From Nocardioides sp. WS12 (GTDB lineage: Bacteria > Actinomycetota > Actinomycetes > Propionibacteriales > Nocardioidaceae), in NCBI RefSeq assembly GCF_014108865.1, contig NZ_CP053928.1, positions 2,976,001 through 3,040,000 on the forward strand: a stretch of 64,000 nt of DNA. Reading direction: 5' to 3'. Each line of letters begins with the position of its first letter. Position 1 is the stretch's first letter. Shown in pieces: positions 17,900 through 26,341 of this stretch. Both the position numbers and the translations under genes were made by a program. The notes below the pieces were generated by a model. The model was not told the origin of the DNA and did not search any database. It was given only the letters and a program-made list of their open reading frames with translations.

Positions 17900-19401
17900 C
17901 GGGGACGTCGGTCGAGGTCACGTCGCCTGTCGACGGGCGGCTGGTCGGCACCGTGCCCGACCAGCCATCGACCCAGGTTGCCGATGTCGTCGCCGGACTC
18001 CGTGGTGCGCAGCCCGCGTGGGAGGCGCTCGACGTGGCCGGGCGCACTCGCTGGCTCGTCTCCTACCGCGCGTGGCTGTTGGATCATGGCGACGAACTGA
18101 ACCGCATCCTTCAGTCCGAGACCGGGAAGCCCTGGGCCGAGGCGAGCCTCGAACTGCCCGCGATCATCGACCAGCTCAATTACTACCTCGCGATCGCGCC
18201 CGGGTTGCTCAAGGACGAGCGACCTCGCCCGCACGGCCTGCTCACCGCCACAAAGCGGCAGCTCCTCGTGCGCCGGCCCCATGCCGTCGTCGGGAACATC
18301 ACGCCCTGGAACTTCCCTCTCGCCCTCTCGCTGGCCGACAGCCTTCCCGCGCTGATCGCCGGCGCCGCCGTCGTGGTGAAACCGTCGGAGCTGACCCCGC
18401 TCACGGTGGCCGCCGCCATCGGCGGTTGGGACGAGATCGGTGCCCCGCCGGTGTTCGCCTGCGTCACCGGCCTCGGCGCCACCGGGGCGGCTGTGGTCGA
18501 CGCGGTCGACTACGTGCAGTTCACCGGATCCACCCGCACCGGGAAGTTGATCGCTCAGCGGGCCGGCGAGCGACTGGTGCCGTACAGCCTCGAGCTCGGC
18601 GGCAAGGACGCCATGCTCGTGCTCGCCGACGCGGACCTCGAGCGCGCAGCGAATGCCGCCGTCTGGGGTGGCTTCGCGAACGCCGGCCAGATGTGCACCT
18701 CGGTCGAGCGGGTCTACGTCGAGGCGCCTGTCTACGAGGAGTTCGTCGGCCTGGTGGCGGACAAGACCCGGGAGTTGCGTGTCGGTGACGACGCCGGGGA
18801 CTACACCTCGGACGTCGGCCCGCTCGTCGCTTCGGGCCAGGTGGACATCGTGGGCCGCCACGTGCAGGAGGCCCTCGCAGCAGGTGCGAAGGCACTGGTC
18901 GGCGGCAACCGCGGGGAGGGGCCGGGCAACTTCTTCGAGCCGACCGTGCTGGTCGACGTCGACGAAACGATGGCGTGCGTTCGCGAGGAGACCTTCGGCC
19001 CGACGCTGCCGATCATGAAGGTCGCCGATGCCGATGAGGCCGTACGGCGTGCCAACGACTCGCCGTACGGACTCTCCGCGGTGGTCTTCTCGCGTGACGC
19101 CGAACGGGCCGAGTCCGTCGCTCGGCGCCTCGATGCGGGGGCGGTCAACATCAACGACGTCTTCGCCAACCTCTTCACGCTCCCGCTACCGATGTCGGGC
19201 TGGAAACAGTCCGGGATCGGAGCGCGGTACGGCGAGCACGGCTTGTTGAAGTTCTGTCGCACCCAGGCGATCGTCTCGGCCCGGCTCGCCCCGAAGCGGG
19301 AGCTGCAGTGGTATCCCTACACCCGCGCGCGGGGCACCGTCATCCGGCGCGCGACGCGCTTCCTCGGTGCGCGCGACCTGCGTCGCAGGTTGGGTGGGTG
19401 A
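17896..19401 (+). CDS. NAD(P)-dependent aldehyde dehydrogenase
   Basis: A 501-residue ALDH with TPWNFPLALS, the FTGSTRTGK turn, Glu in LELGGKDA and the catalytic Cys in GQMCTSVERV. The C-terminal RELQWYPYT region matches the related end (AMAWYPYS) of the first ALDH at 1195-2709, confirming that the two are paralogues. The ATG overlaps the SDR stop by 4 bp. Predicted to oxidise the aldehyde produced by its SDR partner to an acid for CoA activation. Confidence 0.9.
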   Translation: MTGTSVEVTSPVDGRLVGTVPDQPSTQVADVVAGLRGAQPAWEALDVAGRTRWLVSYRAWLLDHGDELNRILQSETGKPWAEASLELPAIIDQLNYYLAIAPGLLKDERPRPHGLLTATKRQLLVRRPHAVVGNITPWNFPLALSLADSLPALIAGAAVVVKPSELTPLTVAAAIGGWDEIGAPPVFACVTGLGATGAAVVDAVDYVQFTGSTRTGKLIAQRAGERLVPYSLELGGKDAMLVLADADLERAANAAVWGGFANAGQMCTSVERVYVEAPVYEEFVGLVADKTRELRVGDDAGDYTSDVGPLVASGQVDIVGRHVQEALAAGAKALVGGNRGEGPGNFFEPTVLVDVDETMACVREETFGPTLPIMKVADADEAVRRANDSPYGLSAVVFSRDAERAESVARRLDAGAVNINDVFANLFTLPLPMSGWKQSGIGARYGEHGLLKFCRTQAIVSARLAPKRELQWYPYTRARGTVIRRATRFLGARDLRRRLGG

Positions 19402-19499
19402 CCCGGCCCGGACCTGGCGCCTGCGACACTTCCGCTCTGTCTGCTTGACCTTTCCGCTCATGGCGGTGTGGAGACCCGGATCGGTGCTGTAATTCCGGA

Positions 19500-20474
19500 A
19501 TGGTCAACGTTGATGCACCCGTGGGTCGGCGCGCCGTGATCGCGAACCGAGGGATCCGACTGGCTCTTCGCGCTGTGCTGCGGCCGGCGACGGGGGTGCT
19601 GCCGGCGAACCAGGTGGGTACGCAGGTAGGACGGGCCGTGATCGCGACCCTCTGTCGACTGAGTGCCGATCGCTCGCTGTCGGCCACCCCCGTGAACGAC
19701 GAGGGTCCGCAGGGTCGCGTCCTGGGCGAGTGGGTCGGCACCGTGCCGGAGGCCGGCGGGCAGGTCCTGTACTTCGTCCACGGTGGCGGCTACGTCGTGG
19801 GTAGCGAGGCCACGCATCGTGGCCTCGTCACCGCCTTGGCTGACCGGATCGACCGACCGGCGTTCTCGGTGCGCTACAGGCTGGGGCCTGAACACCGGTT
19901 CCCCGCTGCCTCGGTGGACGTCCTCAACGGCTACCTCTGGTTGGTCGCACGTGGACACCGGCCCGAGGACATCGTCGTTGCCGGGGACTCGGCGGGGGGA
20001 CACCTGGTGCTGGGGCTGTGCGGTGAGCTGCGAAAGCTCGGCCTTCCGCAACCGAAGGGAGGCGTGCTGATGTCGCCCCTCGTGGACCCGTCCTACACGC
20101 TGTCCGCTGCGCTTGAGCGGACGGTGTCCGACCCCTTCGCGACGGCGCGGGCAGGCCGTCGGATCACTGCTCTCTACACCCGCGGCGCGGACGTCACGGA
20201 CCCGCGTTTCGACGTCCTTCGGATCGTCGGTCCTGATCTCGCGCCGCTGCTGATCCAGGTGGGCGAGCACGAGATCCTCAAGGCCGACGCGGATGCCTTC
20301 GTCAAGGCACAGCGTGCGGCCGGTGGCCAGGTTGAGCTCCAGGTGTGGCCGGAGCAGTTCCACGTCTTCCAGATGAGCCACCGCCAACAGCCGGCGGCCC
20401 GAGCTGCCCTGGACGAGATCGCATTGTTCGTCGAGGGCCTCGACGCGGTGCACGGCCTTTCGTCGACGGCCTGA
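19500..20474 (+). CDS. HSL-family alpha/beta hydrolase (esterase)
   Basis: A 324-residue hormone-sensitive-lipase-type esterase. It has the oxyanion motif HGGGYVVG, the nucleophile elbow GDSAGGH, a probable acid Asp in the LLIQVGEHEI region and the base His in EQFHVFQM. It should cleave short or bulky carboxylic esters in the cytoplasm. It lies 98 bp after the ALDH on the same strand and converges on the third AraC gene with stops only 2 bases apart. A perfect 10-bp palindrome ATTCCGGAAT (19492-19501) overlaps its start codon. It could release an alcohol or acid for the SDR-ALDH pair; substrate unknown. Confidence 0.85.
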   Translation: MVNVDAPVGRRAVIANRGIRLALRAVLRPATGVLPANQVGTQVGRAVIATLCRLSADRSLSATPVNDEGPQGRVLGEWVGTVPEAGGQVLYFVHGGGYVVGSEATHRGLVTALADRIDRPAFSVRYRLGPEHRFPAASVDVLNGYLWLVARGHRPEDIVVAGDSAGGHLVLGLCGELRKLGLPQPKGGVLMSPLVDPSYTLSAALERTVSDPFATARAGRRITALYTRGADVTDPRFDVLRIVGPDLAPLLIQVGEHEILKADADAFVKAQRAAGGQVELQVWPEQFHVFQMSHRQQPAARAALDEIALFVEGLDAVHGLSSTA

Positions 20475-20476
20475 GC

Positions 20477-21490
20477 TCACCCCACCGAGCGTCGGTACGC
20501 CGCCGGGCTGCTCCCGGTCCAGCGTCGGAAAGCACGAGTGAAGGCGCTCGGTTCGGAGAATCCCAGCCGCTCGGAGAGCGCGGCAACGGACTCCTCGCCG
20601 CGTACCAAACTGGAGACGGCTGCGTCGCGCAGCACTTCCTCCCTGATCTCGCGCAGGCCGGAGCCCTCCTCGGCCAGCTTGCGGCGCAGGGTCTGCGGAC
20701 TCATCACCAGCTTCTTCGCCACTTGTTCGGATCCGGGCCATTCCGTCGACCTCAGCGCCAACTCGAACATCCTGCGGACCTGTTCGCTGACCGAAGCGGT
20801 GTCGTGCGGCCGCGTGAGCAGTCCGTGGGGAGAGCCCGCGACGAAGCTCTCGACCTCTGCATCAGTGCGCACGATCGGTGTCGTCAGCAGCGTGCTCTTG
20901 AAGCTCAGTGCGGCTTCCTCCGACTTTGACGCCTCGATGCCGAACGCGAAGCGGGTGAGGTCGGGAGGGAACGGATGCGGGAGTTCGAGGCGGTCGAGCG
21001 CGATGGTGCGTCCGATCGACCAGGCCAGGAACCGGTGCAGGGCGCCCACCCCGATCCCGGTCAGGAAGCCCTCGAGATCGAGGTCGGGTTCGACACGCAT
21101 CGCGATCCGTGTGGTCTCCGGGCCCTGGACGACGGAGAACTCGGGCATCGCCGGGATCGCCCTGGCAAAGCCCTCCAGCCTGTCCAGTGCTCCCGCCAGG
21201 TCGGGGGCGGACAGGAGTCCGAAGCAGAGCAATCGGAAGGTGCCACGTGGCAGCCGGTGGCGCCCCAGGCCGAACAACTCGTCATCGGTGACCCGCCACA
21301 GGGTCTGCACGATCCGAGTCAACTGGGACTCGGTGACGCGGGAGCGATCGGCACCGAGAAGCATCGGCGAGACCCCGGCGTCGGCGAGCATCTGGTTCAC
21401 GTCGATCCCGCGCCGCGCTGCGTGGGCGACCGAGGCCTGAACCAGTTCGATCGGGACGGTCCGGTCGTTCAGTGGGGACTCCTCGGGCAT
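20477..21490 (-). CDS. AraC-family transcriptional regulator
   Basis: A 337-residue regulator with the same two-part layout as the AraC protein at 10689-11717: a sensing region with GVSPMLLG and a C-terminal HTH with MSPQTLRRKLAEEG and LGFSEPSAFTRAFRRWTG. The two HTHs are almost identical, suggesting overlapping DNA targets. It is divergent from the cassette B thiolase with a 73-bp intergenic region, so it most likely controls cassette B and the mce genes that follow. Confidence 0.82.
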   Translation of the reverse strand: MPEESPLNDRTVPIELVQASVAHAARRGIDVNQMLADAGVSPMLLGADRSRVTESQLTRIVQTLWRVTDDELFGLGRHRLPRGTFRLLCFGLLSAPDLAGALDRLEGFARAIPAMPEFSVVQGPETTRIAMRVEPDLDLEGFLTGIGVGALHRFLAWSIGRTIALDRLELPHPFPPDLTRFAFGIEASKSEEAALSFKSTLLTTPIVRTDAEVESFVAGSPHGLLTRPHDTASVSEQVRRMFELALRSTEWPGSEQVAKKLVMSPQTLRRKLAEEGSGLREIREEVLRDAAVSSLVRGEESVAALSERLGFSEPSAFTRAFRRWTGSSPAAYRRSVG

Positions 21491-21550
21491 TGAGCGGTTG
21501 GGTCAATCAAGCAGGGCTGTTGTGTCCTGATGATCCTGTCCTGCGCTGCC

Positions 21551-21556
21551 TAACGT
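21551..21556 (+). promoter_or_regulatory. Candidate -10 box giving a leaderless cassette B transcript
   Basis: TAACGT ends 7 bases before the thiolase ATG at 21564 and there is no Shine-Dalgarno sequence between them. This mirrors TAGCGT in front of the first gene of cassette A. The upstream 40 bases contain repeated TCCTG elements that could be AraC contact sites. Confidence 0.4.
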
Positions 21557-21563
21557 TGTCGAC

Positions 21564-22766
21564 ATGAGCAGAACAACGAGCGGCCGGGTCTTCGTCATCG
21601 GCGTCGGCATGACCAAGTTCGAGAAGCCCGGTCGACGCGAGGGGTGGGACTACCCCCAGATGGCGAAGGAGTCCGGGACTCGCGCCCTCGAGGACGCGGG
21701 CGTCGACTACGACCAGATCGAGCAGGCCTTCGTCGGTTACGTCTACGGCGAGTCAACGGCCGGCCACCGTGCGGCGTACGAGCTCGGCCTCACCGGGATC
21801 CCGATCTTCAACGTCAACAGCAACTGCTCGACCGGCTCGAGCGCGCTCTACTTGGCTGCCCAGGCGATCCGCTACGGGCAGTCGGACCTGACGCTCGCGC
21901 TGGGCTTCGAGAAGATGCAGCCCGGCTCGCTGGGCACGACGTTCGAGGACCGCGAGCAGCCGATGGCCAACCACATGCAGGCCCTGGCCGAGATCTCCGA
22001 GGTGCGGTTCCCGCCGGCGCCGTGGATGTTCGGCGCGGCCGGCCGTGAGCACATGGAGGCCTACGGCACCACGCTGGAACACTTCGCCAAGATCGGTCAC
22101 AAGAACCACAAGCACTCGGTGAACAACCCGTACGCGCAGTTCCAGCAGGAGTACAGCCTGCAAGAGATCATGGACGCGCCGATGATCTACGAGCCGCTGA
22201 CGAAGCTGCAGTGCTCGCCCACCTCGGACGGGTCAGGCGCTGCGGTGCTCGCCTCGGAGGAGTACGTCGACAAGCACGGCCTGGCCGACCAGGCGGTCGA
22301 GATCGTGGGGCAGGCGCTCACCACCGACTTCGCTTCGACGTTCGACGGCACGGCGAAGAACATCATCGGTTACGACATGAACGTCCAGGCCGCCAAGCAG
22401 GCCTACGAGCAGGCCGGCCTCGGCGCCGATGACATCCAGGTCATCGAGCTGCACGACTGTTTCTCGGCCAACGAGCTGCTTCTCTACGAAGCGCTCGGCC
22501 TGTGCGGCGAGGGTGAAGCCGGAAAGCTCCTCGACAACGACGACACGACGTACGGCGGTCGCTGGGTCGTGAACCCGTCCGGTGGCCTGATCTCGAAGGG
22601 GCACCCGCTCGGCGCCACCGGGCTGGCGCAGTGCGCCGAGCTCACCTGGCAGCTGCGCGGGACCGCGGACAAGCGCCAGGTCGACAACGTCACCGCCGCT
22701 CTCCAGCACAACATCGGCCTCGGCGGTACCGCTGTGGTCTCCATCTACCAGCGTGCCAACCGCTGA
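21564..22766 (+). CDS. SCPx/Ltp-type thiolase (lipid-transfer acetyl-CoA acetyltransferase)
   Basis: A 400-residue thiolase with active-site Cys88 in NSNCSTGSS and the C-terminal [11 protein letters not shown] and GHPLGATG blocks. It has the same [19 protein letters not shown] opening as the cassette A enzyme; 80 of the first 100 residues are identical by direct count. It should perform thiolytic cleavage of a 3-ketoacyl-CoA side chain. It is the first gene of a long same-strand series that continues through hydratase, SDR, dehydrogenase and the mce genes. The order within the cassette (thiolase first) differs from cassette A (hydratase first). Confidence 0.86.
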   Translation: MSRTTSGRVFVIGVGMTKFEKPGRREGWDYPQMAKESGTRALEDAGVDYDQIEQAFVGYVYGESTAGHRAAYELGLTGIPIFNVNSNCSTGSSALYLAAQAIRYGQSDLTLALGFEKMQPGSLGTTFEDREQPMANHMQALAEISEVRFPPAPWMFGAAGREHMEAYGTTLEHFAKIGHKNHKHSVNNPYAQFQQEYSLQEIMDAPMIYEPLTKLQCSPTSDGSGAAVLASEEYVDKHGLADQAVEIVGQALTTDFASTFDGTAKNIIGYDMNVQAAKQAYEQAGLGADDIQVIELHDCFSANELLLYEALGLCGEGEAGKLLDNDDTTYGGRWVVNPSGGLISKGHPLGATGLAQCAELTWQLRGTADKRQVDNVTAALQHNIGLGGTAVVSIYQRANR

Positions 22767-22870
22767 GGTTTCGAGGCTCGCTTCGCTCGCACCTCAACCA
22801 CCGAGCAGAAGCTTCGCTCGCACCTCAACCACCGAGCAGAAGCTTCGTTCGCACCTCAACCACCGAAACC
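22767..22870. repeat. 31-bp tandem repeat framed by an inverted repeat, inside cassette B
   Basis: The 120-bp gap between thiolase and SRPBCC genes holds a 31-bp unit beginning GCTTCGCTCGCACCTCAACC at 22780-22810 and 22811-22841, and a third copy truncated to about 25 bases with one change (22842-22866). The block is bounded by GGTTTCG (22767-22773) and its complement CGAAACC (22864-22870). The equivalent gap in cassette A is only 25 bp and has none of this. The core looks like an intergenic REP-like element that I recall as common in Nocardioides genomes; that recollection is unverified. Confidence 0.75.
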
Positions 22871-22886
22871 AACAGGGAGCATTCTC

Positions 22887-23318
22887 ATGGGACACATCAC
22901 TGTCACGCAGGACCTGCCCGTCGCCTCGGACAAGCTCTGGGCCACCATCTCTGACCCGCAGACGTGGGAAGCATGGCTGACCATTCACGCGGGCTGGCTG
23001 GAGGAGCCGCCGGCCACCCTCGCCGAGGGCGCCAAGCTCGTCGAGAAGGTCGTGATGCTCGGCATGGCCAACAAGCTGGAGTGGACCGTCACGAAGGTCG
23101 ATGCCGGCCGCGAACTGGCGATCAACGGCACTGGCATGGCCGGTGTGACGAGCAGCTTCGTCTTCACGCTCGAGCCGAACGGCGAGAGCACCAAGGTCTC
23201 GATCGACGCCGAGTTCCAGGGTTCGCTCATCGTCGGTGCGCTCGGCAAGGCCGTCGAGAAGGACGCCAACCAGAACCTGTCCGACAGCCTCGAGAAGCTC
23301 GTCGCGGCGGCGGCCTGA
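22887..23318 (+). CDS. SRPBCC (START/Bet v1-like) small protein
   Basis: A 143-residue SRPBCC-fold protein with LWATISDPQTWEAWLTIH, the GTGMAG centre and a C-terminal helix. It has exactly the length of the cassette A copy and shares SDP-WLT-H, EEPP/DEPP, GTGMAG and IDAEF. GGGAG lies 8 bases before the ATG, restoring translation after the repeat block. Such proteins bind hydrophobic ligands in a cavity. Retention next to the thiolase in two diverged cassettes argues for a job in the pathway, perhaps presenting acyl-CoA or a steroid ring system to the enzymes. Direct function is unknown. Confidence 0.75.
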   Translation: MGHITVTQDLPVASDKLWATISDPQTWEAWLTIHAGWLEEPPATLAEGAKLVEKVVMLGMANKLEWTVTKVDAGRELAINGTGMAGVTSSFVFTLEPNGESTKVSIDAEFQGSLIVGALGKAVEKDANQNLSDSLEKLVAAAA

Positions 23319-23319
23319 C

Positions 23320-24186
23320 ATGAGTGACAGCGTCGAGTTCGATGACGCCGGCCTCGGCGTCTGGACTGATCCTGAGACTTTCGAGGTCACAGCCGAGCGG
23401 ATCGCGGCGTACGCCGAGGCCACCAACGATCCGATCCCGGCTCACCGTGCAGGCGAGGTCGCCAGCCCGGTCTTCGCGATCGTCCCGGTCTTCGAGTCGA
23501 TGCTCGCGCCGGTGCTGGACGTGGTCCCGACCCGCTACTTCGGGCTCGCGGTGCACGGCGAGCAGGACTTCCACTTCCACCGGCCGATCCGGCCGGGCGA
23601 CGTGTTGGTGTCCCGCGCCCGGATGACTGGCTACGAGGGATTGCCCAACGGGACCCGCGCCGCGATCCACCTGGAGTGCCGCAACGAGGGCGGCGAGCTC
23701 GTCAACGAGCAGTTCGCGACCGTCTTCTTCCGTGGCATCGATGCCGGGGAAGCGGTCGGTGACCTCACGCCCGCCCACAAGTTCGACGCGGCTCTGCGCG
23801 ACAAGGAGCCCGCCGGAGCCATTGGTGGGCACGTCGACGACGACCAGACGTTCCGCTACTCACCGGCGTCCGGCGACCCGATGCCGATCCACCTCGACGA
23901 GCAGGTGGCCCTCGACAGCGGCCTTCCGGGGATCATCGCCCACGGCCTGTGCACGATGGCATTCGCCTCGTGGGCCGTGCTCAGCGAGGTCGGTGAGTCC
24001 GACACCACACGACTGCGTCGGCTCGCGGTGCGCTTCTCGAAGATGGTCCGCCCCGGCGACGACCTGACGACGCGCATGTGGGAGACGGGCACGGCGGACG
24101 GCGTCACGTCGTACGCCTTCGAAACCAGCGTCGGCGACGACGTCGTTCTCACTGACGGCCTCGCCGAGTTCGACAACAAGGAGTAG
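23320..24186 (+). CDS. MaoC-type double-hotdog enoyl-CoA hydratase (hydratase 2)
   Basis: A 288-residue double-hotdog protein; the second half has the hydratase-2 motif [10 protein letters not shown] and GIIAHGLCTMAF, with catalytic Asp and His. It is the paralogue of the cassette A hydratase, sharing ATNDPI, FHFHRPI/FRFHRPI and LVNEQ. The ATG at 23320 starts one base after the SRPBCC stop; the open frame further upstream lies inside that gene. Predicted to hydrate 2-enoyl-CoA from the dehydrogenase to a 3-hydroxyacyl-CoA for the SDR that follows 4 bp downstream. Confidence 0.85.
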   Translation: MSDSVEFDDAGLGVWTDPETFEVTAERIAAYAEATNDPIPAHRAGEVASPVFAIVPVFESMLAPVLDVVPTRYFGLAVHGEQDFHFHRPIRPGDVLVSRARMTGYEGLPNGTRAAIHLECRNEGGELVNEQFATVFFRGIDAGEAVGDLTPAHKFDAALRDKEPAGAIGGHVDDDQTFRYSPASGDPMPIHLDEQVALDSGLPGIIAHGLCTMAFASWAVLSEVGESDTTRLRRLAVRFSKMVRPGDDLTTRMWETGTADGVTSYAFETSVGDDVVLTDGLAEFDNKE

Positions 24187-24190
24187 AACC

Positions 24191-25069
24191 ATGGGATCAC
24201 TGGATGGACGCGTTGCCGTCATCACAGGAGCAGGCCGCGGCATCGGCCGCGAGCACGCGCTGCTGTTCGCCCGCGAAGGTGCCTTCGTCGTGGTCAACGA
24301 CCTCGGCGGCAGCAACGAGGGCGGTGGCGCGGACACCGGTCCGGCCCAGCAGGTCGTCGACGAGATCGAGGCCGCCGGCGGCAAGGCCGTCGCCAACACC
24401 GACAACGTGGCGAGCTGGGACGGCGCCAAGGGCCTCATCGACCAGGCGGTCGCGGAGTTCGGTCGACTCGACGTCGTCGTCAACAACGCCGGCATCCTGC
24501 GCGACGGGTTCATCCCGACGATGGAGGAGGTCCAGTGGGACTCGGTCGTCCAGGTGCACCTGAAGGGGCACTTCTCGGTGCTGCGTCACGCCGCCGAGTA
24601 CTGGAAGGCCGAGAGCAAGGGCGGCCGGCAGCCGCTGGCGTCGGTGATCAACACCGCCTCCGGATCGGGCATCACGCTCCCGAACGCTGGTCAGGCCAAC
24701 TACGGCGCAGCCAAGGCCGCCATCGCGGCGCTGACCCTGGTCGCTGCCGAGGAGCTGGCCCGGTATGGCGTCCGGGTCAACGCGATCGCACCGGTGGCGC
24801 GCACCCGGCTCACCGAGGCCACGCCCGGCTTCGGCGACATCATGCGCTCGACCATCGAGGAGGGCGTGGTGGACCCGTTCCACCCGGCCAACATTTCGCC
24901 GCTGGTCGCCTACCTCGCCGCTGCGGACTGCCCGCAGACGGGGCAGGTCTACGCCGTGCAGGGTGGCAGCATCCAGGAACTCGCCGGCTGGACAGTCACC
25001 AAGACGACCGAGACCGACGACCCGTGGACGATCGACGCCGTGCGCGGTCGCCTCGACGAGTGGGCGTGA
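24191..25069 (+). CDS. SDR, 3-hydroxyacyl-CoA dehydrogenase type (MFE-2/Hsd4A-like)
   Basis: A 292-residue SDR with GAGRGIG, VVVNDLGGSNEG, NNAGILRD, Ser in NTASGSG and Tyr/Lys in ANYGAAK. Its length and motifs match the cassette A SDR, and both belong to the 17beta-HSD4 dehydrogenase-domain group. In M. tuberculosis a protein of this group, Hsd4A, is encoded just upstream of yrbE4A of the mce4 steroid-uptake locus. Here too only one gene separates it from a yrbE gene, which supports a steroid-like pathway. Predicted to make 3-ketoacyl-CoA for the cassette thiolase. Confidence 0.86.
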   Translation: MGSLDGRVAVITGAGRGIGREHALLFAREGAFVVVNDLGGSNEGGGADTGPAQQVVDEIEAAGGKAVANTDNVASWDGAKGLIDQAVAEFGRLDVVVNNAGILRDGFIPTMEEVQWDSVVQVHLKGHFSVLRHAAEYWKAESKGGRQPLASVINTASGSGITLPNAGQANYGAAKAAIAALTLVAAEELARYGVRVNAIAPVARTRLTEATPGFGDIMRSTIEEGVVDPFHPANISPLVAYLAAADCPQTGQVYAVQGGSIQELAGWTVTKTTETDDPWTIDAVRGRLDEWA

Positions 25070-25073
25070 CGAG

Positions 25074-26318
25074 GTGATCGCCTGGTCCGAGACGGATCTC
25101 GCGATCCGCGAGGCTGTGCGGGACTTCATCGACAAGGAGGTCCGGCCGCACATTGACCAGCTCGAGACCGGTCAGCTGCCGCCGTACGACGTGATCCGCA
25201 AGCTGTTCGCGGCCTTCGGTGTCGACGCGATGGCCAGCGATGCCGTGGCCACGATGCTCGCCAAAGAGCGGAGCAAGGCCGCCGGCGAGGAGCGGCCGGC
25301 CGCGGCGAAGTCCGATGGAGGCGGCCTCGAGGGCGTCGAGTCGATGGCTGCCATCGTCATCAGCGAGCTCGCCGGCGTCACGCTCGGCACGGTGGCGTCG
25401 ATCGGGGTCTCGCTCGGGCTCACCGTGGCGACGATCGCGAGCAAGGGCACCCTGGAGCAGAAGGAGCGCTGGCTCCCCAAGCTCGTCACGTTCGAGGATG
25501 TCGGCGCCTGGGCGATCACCGAGCCGGACTCCGGTTCGGACGCCCTCGGCGGCATGAAGACCTACGTCCGCCGAGACGGCGACGACTACATCCTCAACGG
25601 GCAGAAGACGTTCATCACGAACGGTCCCGACGCGGACGTGATCGTGGTCTACGCCAAGCTCGAAGAAGGCGCTGACGACAAGCGCTCCCGACCGGTGCTG
25701 AGCTTCGTGCTCGACAAGGGCATGGAGGGTCTCCACCAGGGCAAGGCATTCAAGAAGATGGGGATGATGTCGTCCCCGACGGGCGAGCTCTTCTTCGACA
25801 ACGTCCGGCTCGGCCCCGAGCGGTTGCTCGGTGGCATTCCCTCGGAGGGCGGCAGCGACAATCGCGAAAGCGTCAAGTCGAGCTTCGCGCACGAGCGGAT
25901 GGGCGTCGCGATCCTCTCGCTGGGCATCATCAACGAGTGCCAGCGGTTGTCCGTCGACTATGCGCGATCTCGCGAGCTGTGGGGCAAGCCGATCGGTGAT
26001 CTCCAGCTGATTCAGCTGAAGCTGGCGAAGATGGAGGTCGCGCGGATCAACGTGCAGAACATGGTGTTCTCCGCACTCGAGCACGTCCGGGCAGGCAAGA
26101 CGCCGACCCTCACCGAGGCGTCCGCGATGAAGCTCTACTCGTCCGAGGCGGCGTGCGAGGTCGCGATGGAGGCGGTCCAGCTCTTCGGTGGCAACGGCTA
26201 CATGGCCGAGTACCGCGTCGAGCAGCTGGCCCGGGACGCGAAGTCGCTGATGATCTACGCCGGCAGCAACGAGATCCAGGTCACCCACGTCGCCAAGGGA
26301 CTGCTCGCCGGTCGCTGA
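25074..26318 (+). CDS. Acyl-CoA dehydrogenase (FadE type) with N-domain insertion
   Basis: A 414-residue acyl-CoA dehydrogenase: AITEPDSGSDALGG, KTFITNG, LFGGNGYMAEY and IYAGSNEIQ are recognisable. The MCAD-type catalytic Glu position is Ala (YAGSN). A Glu occurs in the FAHERMG helix, where IVD/LCAD enzymes have their base, so activity is still likely. A Lys/Ala/Gly-rich stretch of about 25 residues (from KERSKAAGEE to GGGLEG) interrupts the N-terminal helical domain. The GTG at 25074 is 4 bases after the SDR stop; upstream in-frame sequence lies inside the SDR. The ATG of the YrbE permease is 24 bp further, so catabolic and transport genes look co-transcribed. Confidence 0.84.
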   Translation: MIAWSETDLAIREAVRDFIDKEVRPHIDQLETGQLPPYDVIRKLFAAFGVDAMASDAVATMLAKERSKAAGEERPAAAKSDGGGLEGVESMAAIVISELAGVTLGTVASIGVSLGLTVATIASKGTLEQKERWLPKLVTFEDVGAWAITEPDSGSDALGGMKTYVRRDGDDYILNGQKTFITNGPDADVIVVYAKLEEGADDKRSRPVLSFVLDKGMEGLHQGKAFKKMGMMSSPTGELFFDNVRLGPERLLGGIPSEGGSDNRESVKSSFAHERMGVAILSLGIINECQRLSVDYARSRELWGKPIGDLQLIQLKLAKMEVARINVQNMVFSALEHVRAGKTPTLTEASAMKLYSSEAACEVAMEAVQLFGGNGYMAEYRVEQLARDAKSLMIYAGSNEIQVTHVAKGLLAGR

Positions 26319-26341
26319 CCGGCCGGCGCGAAGGGGTAACC

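Noticed and set aside
20467..20480. TGAGCTCA palindrome between convergent esterase and AraC genes as a regulatory site
   Set aside because: It is produced by two facing stop codons; no further symmetry extends it.
21491..21563. KstR-type operator (TnnAACnnGTTnnA) before cassette B
   Set aside because: The AACGTTGT sequence there does not have the AACnnGTT spacing, and no good match was found in the other divergent regions read.
22780..22866. Short CRISPR array
   Set aside because: The repeat units are directly adjacent with no spacers, and there are no cas genes.
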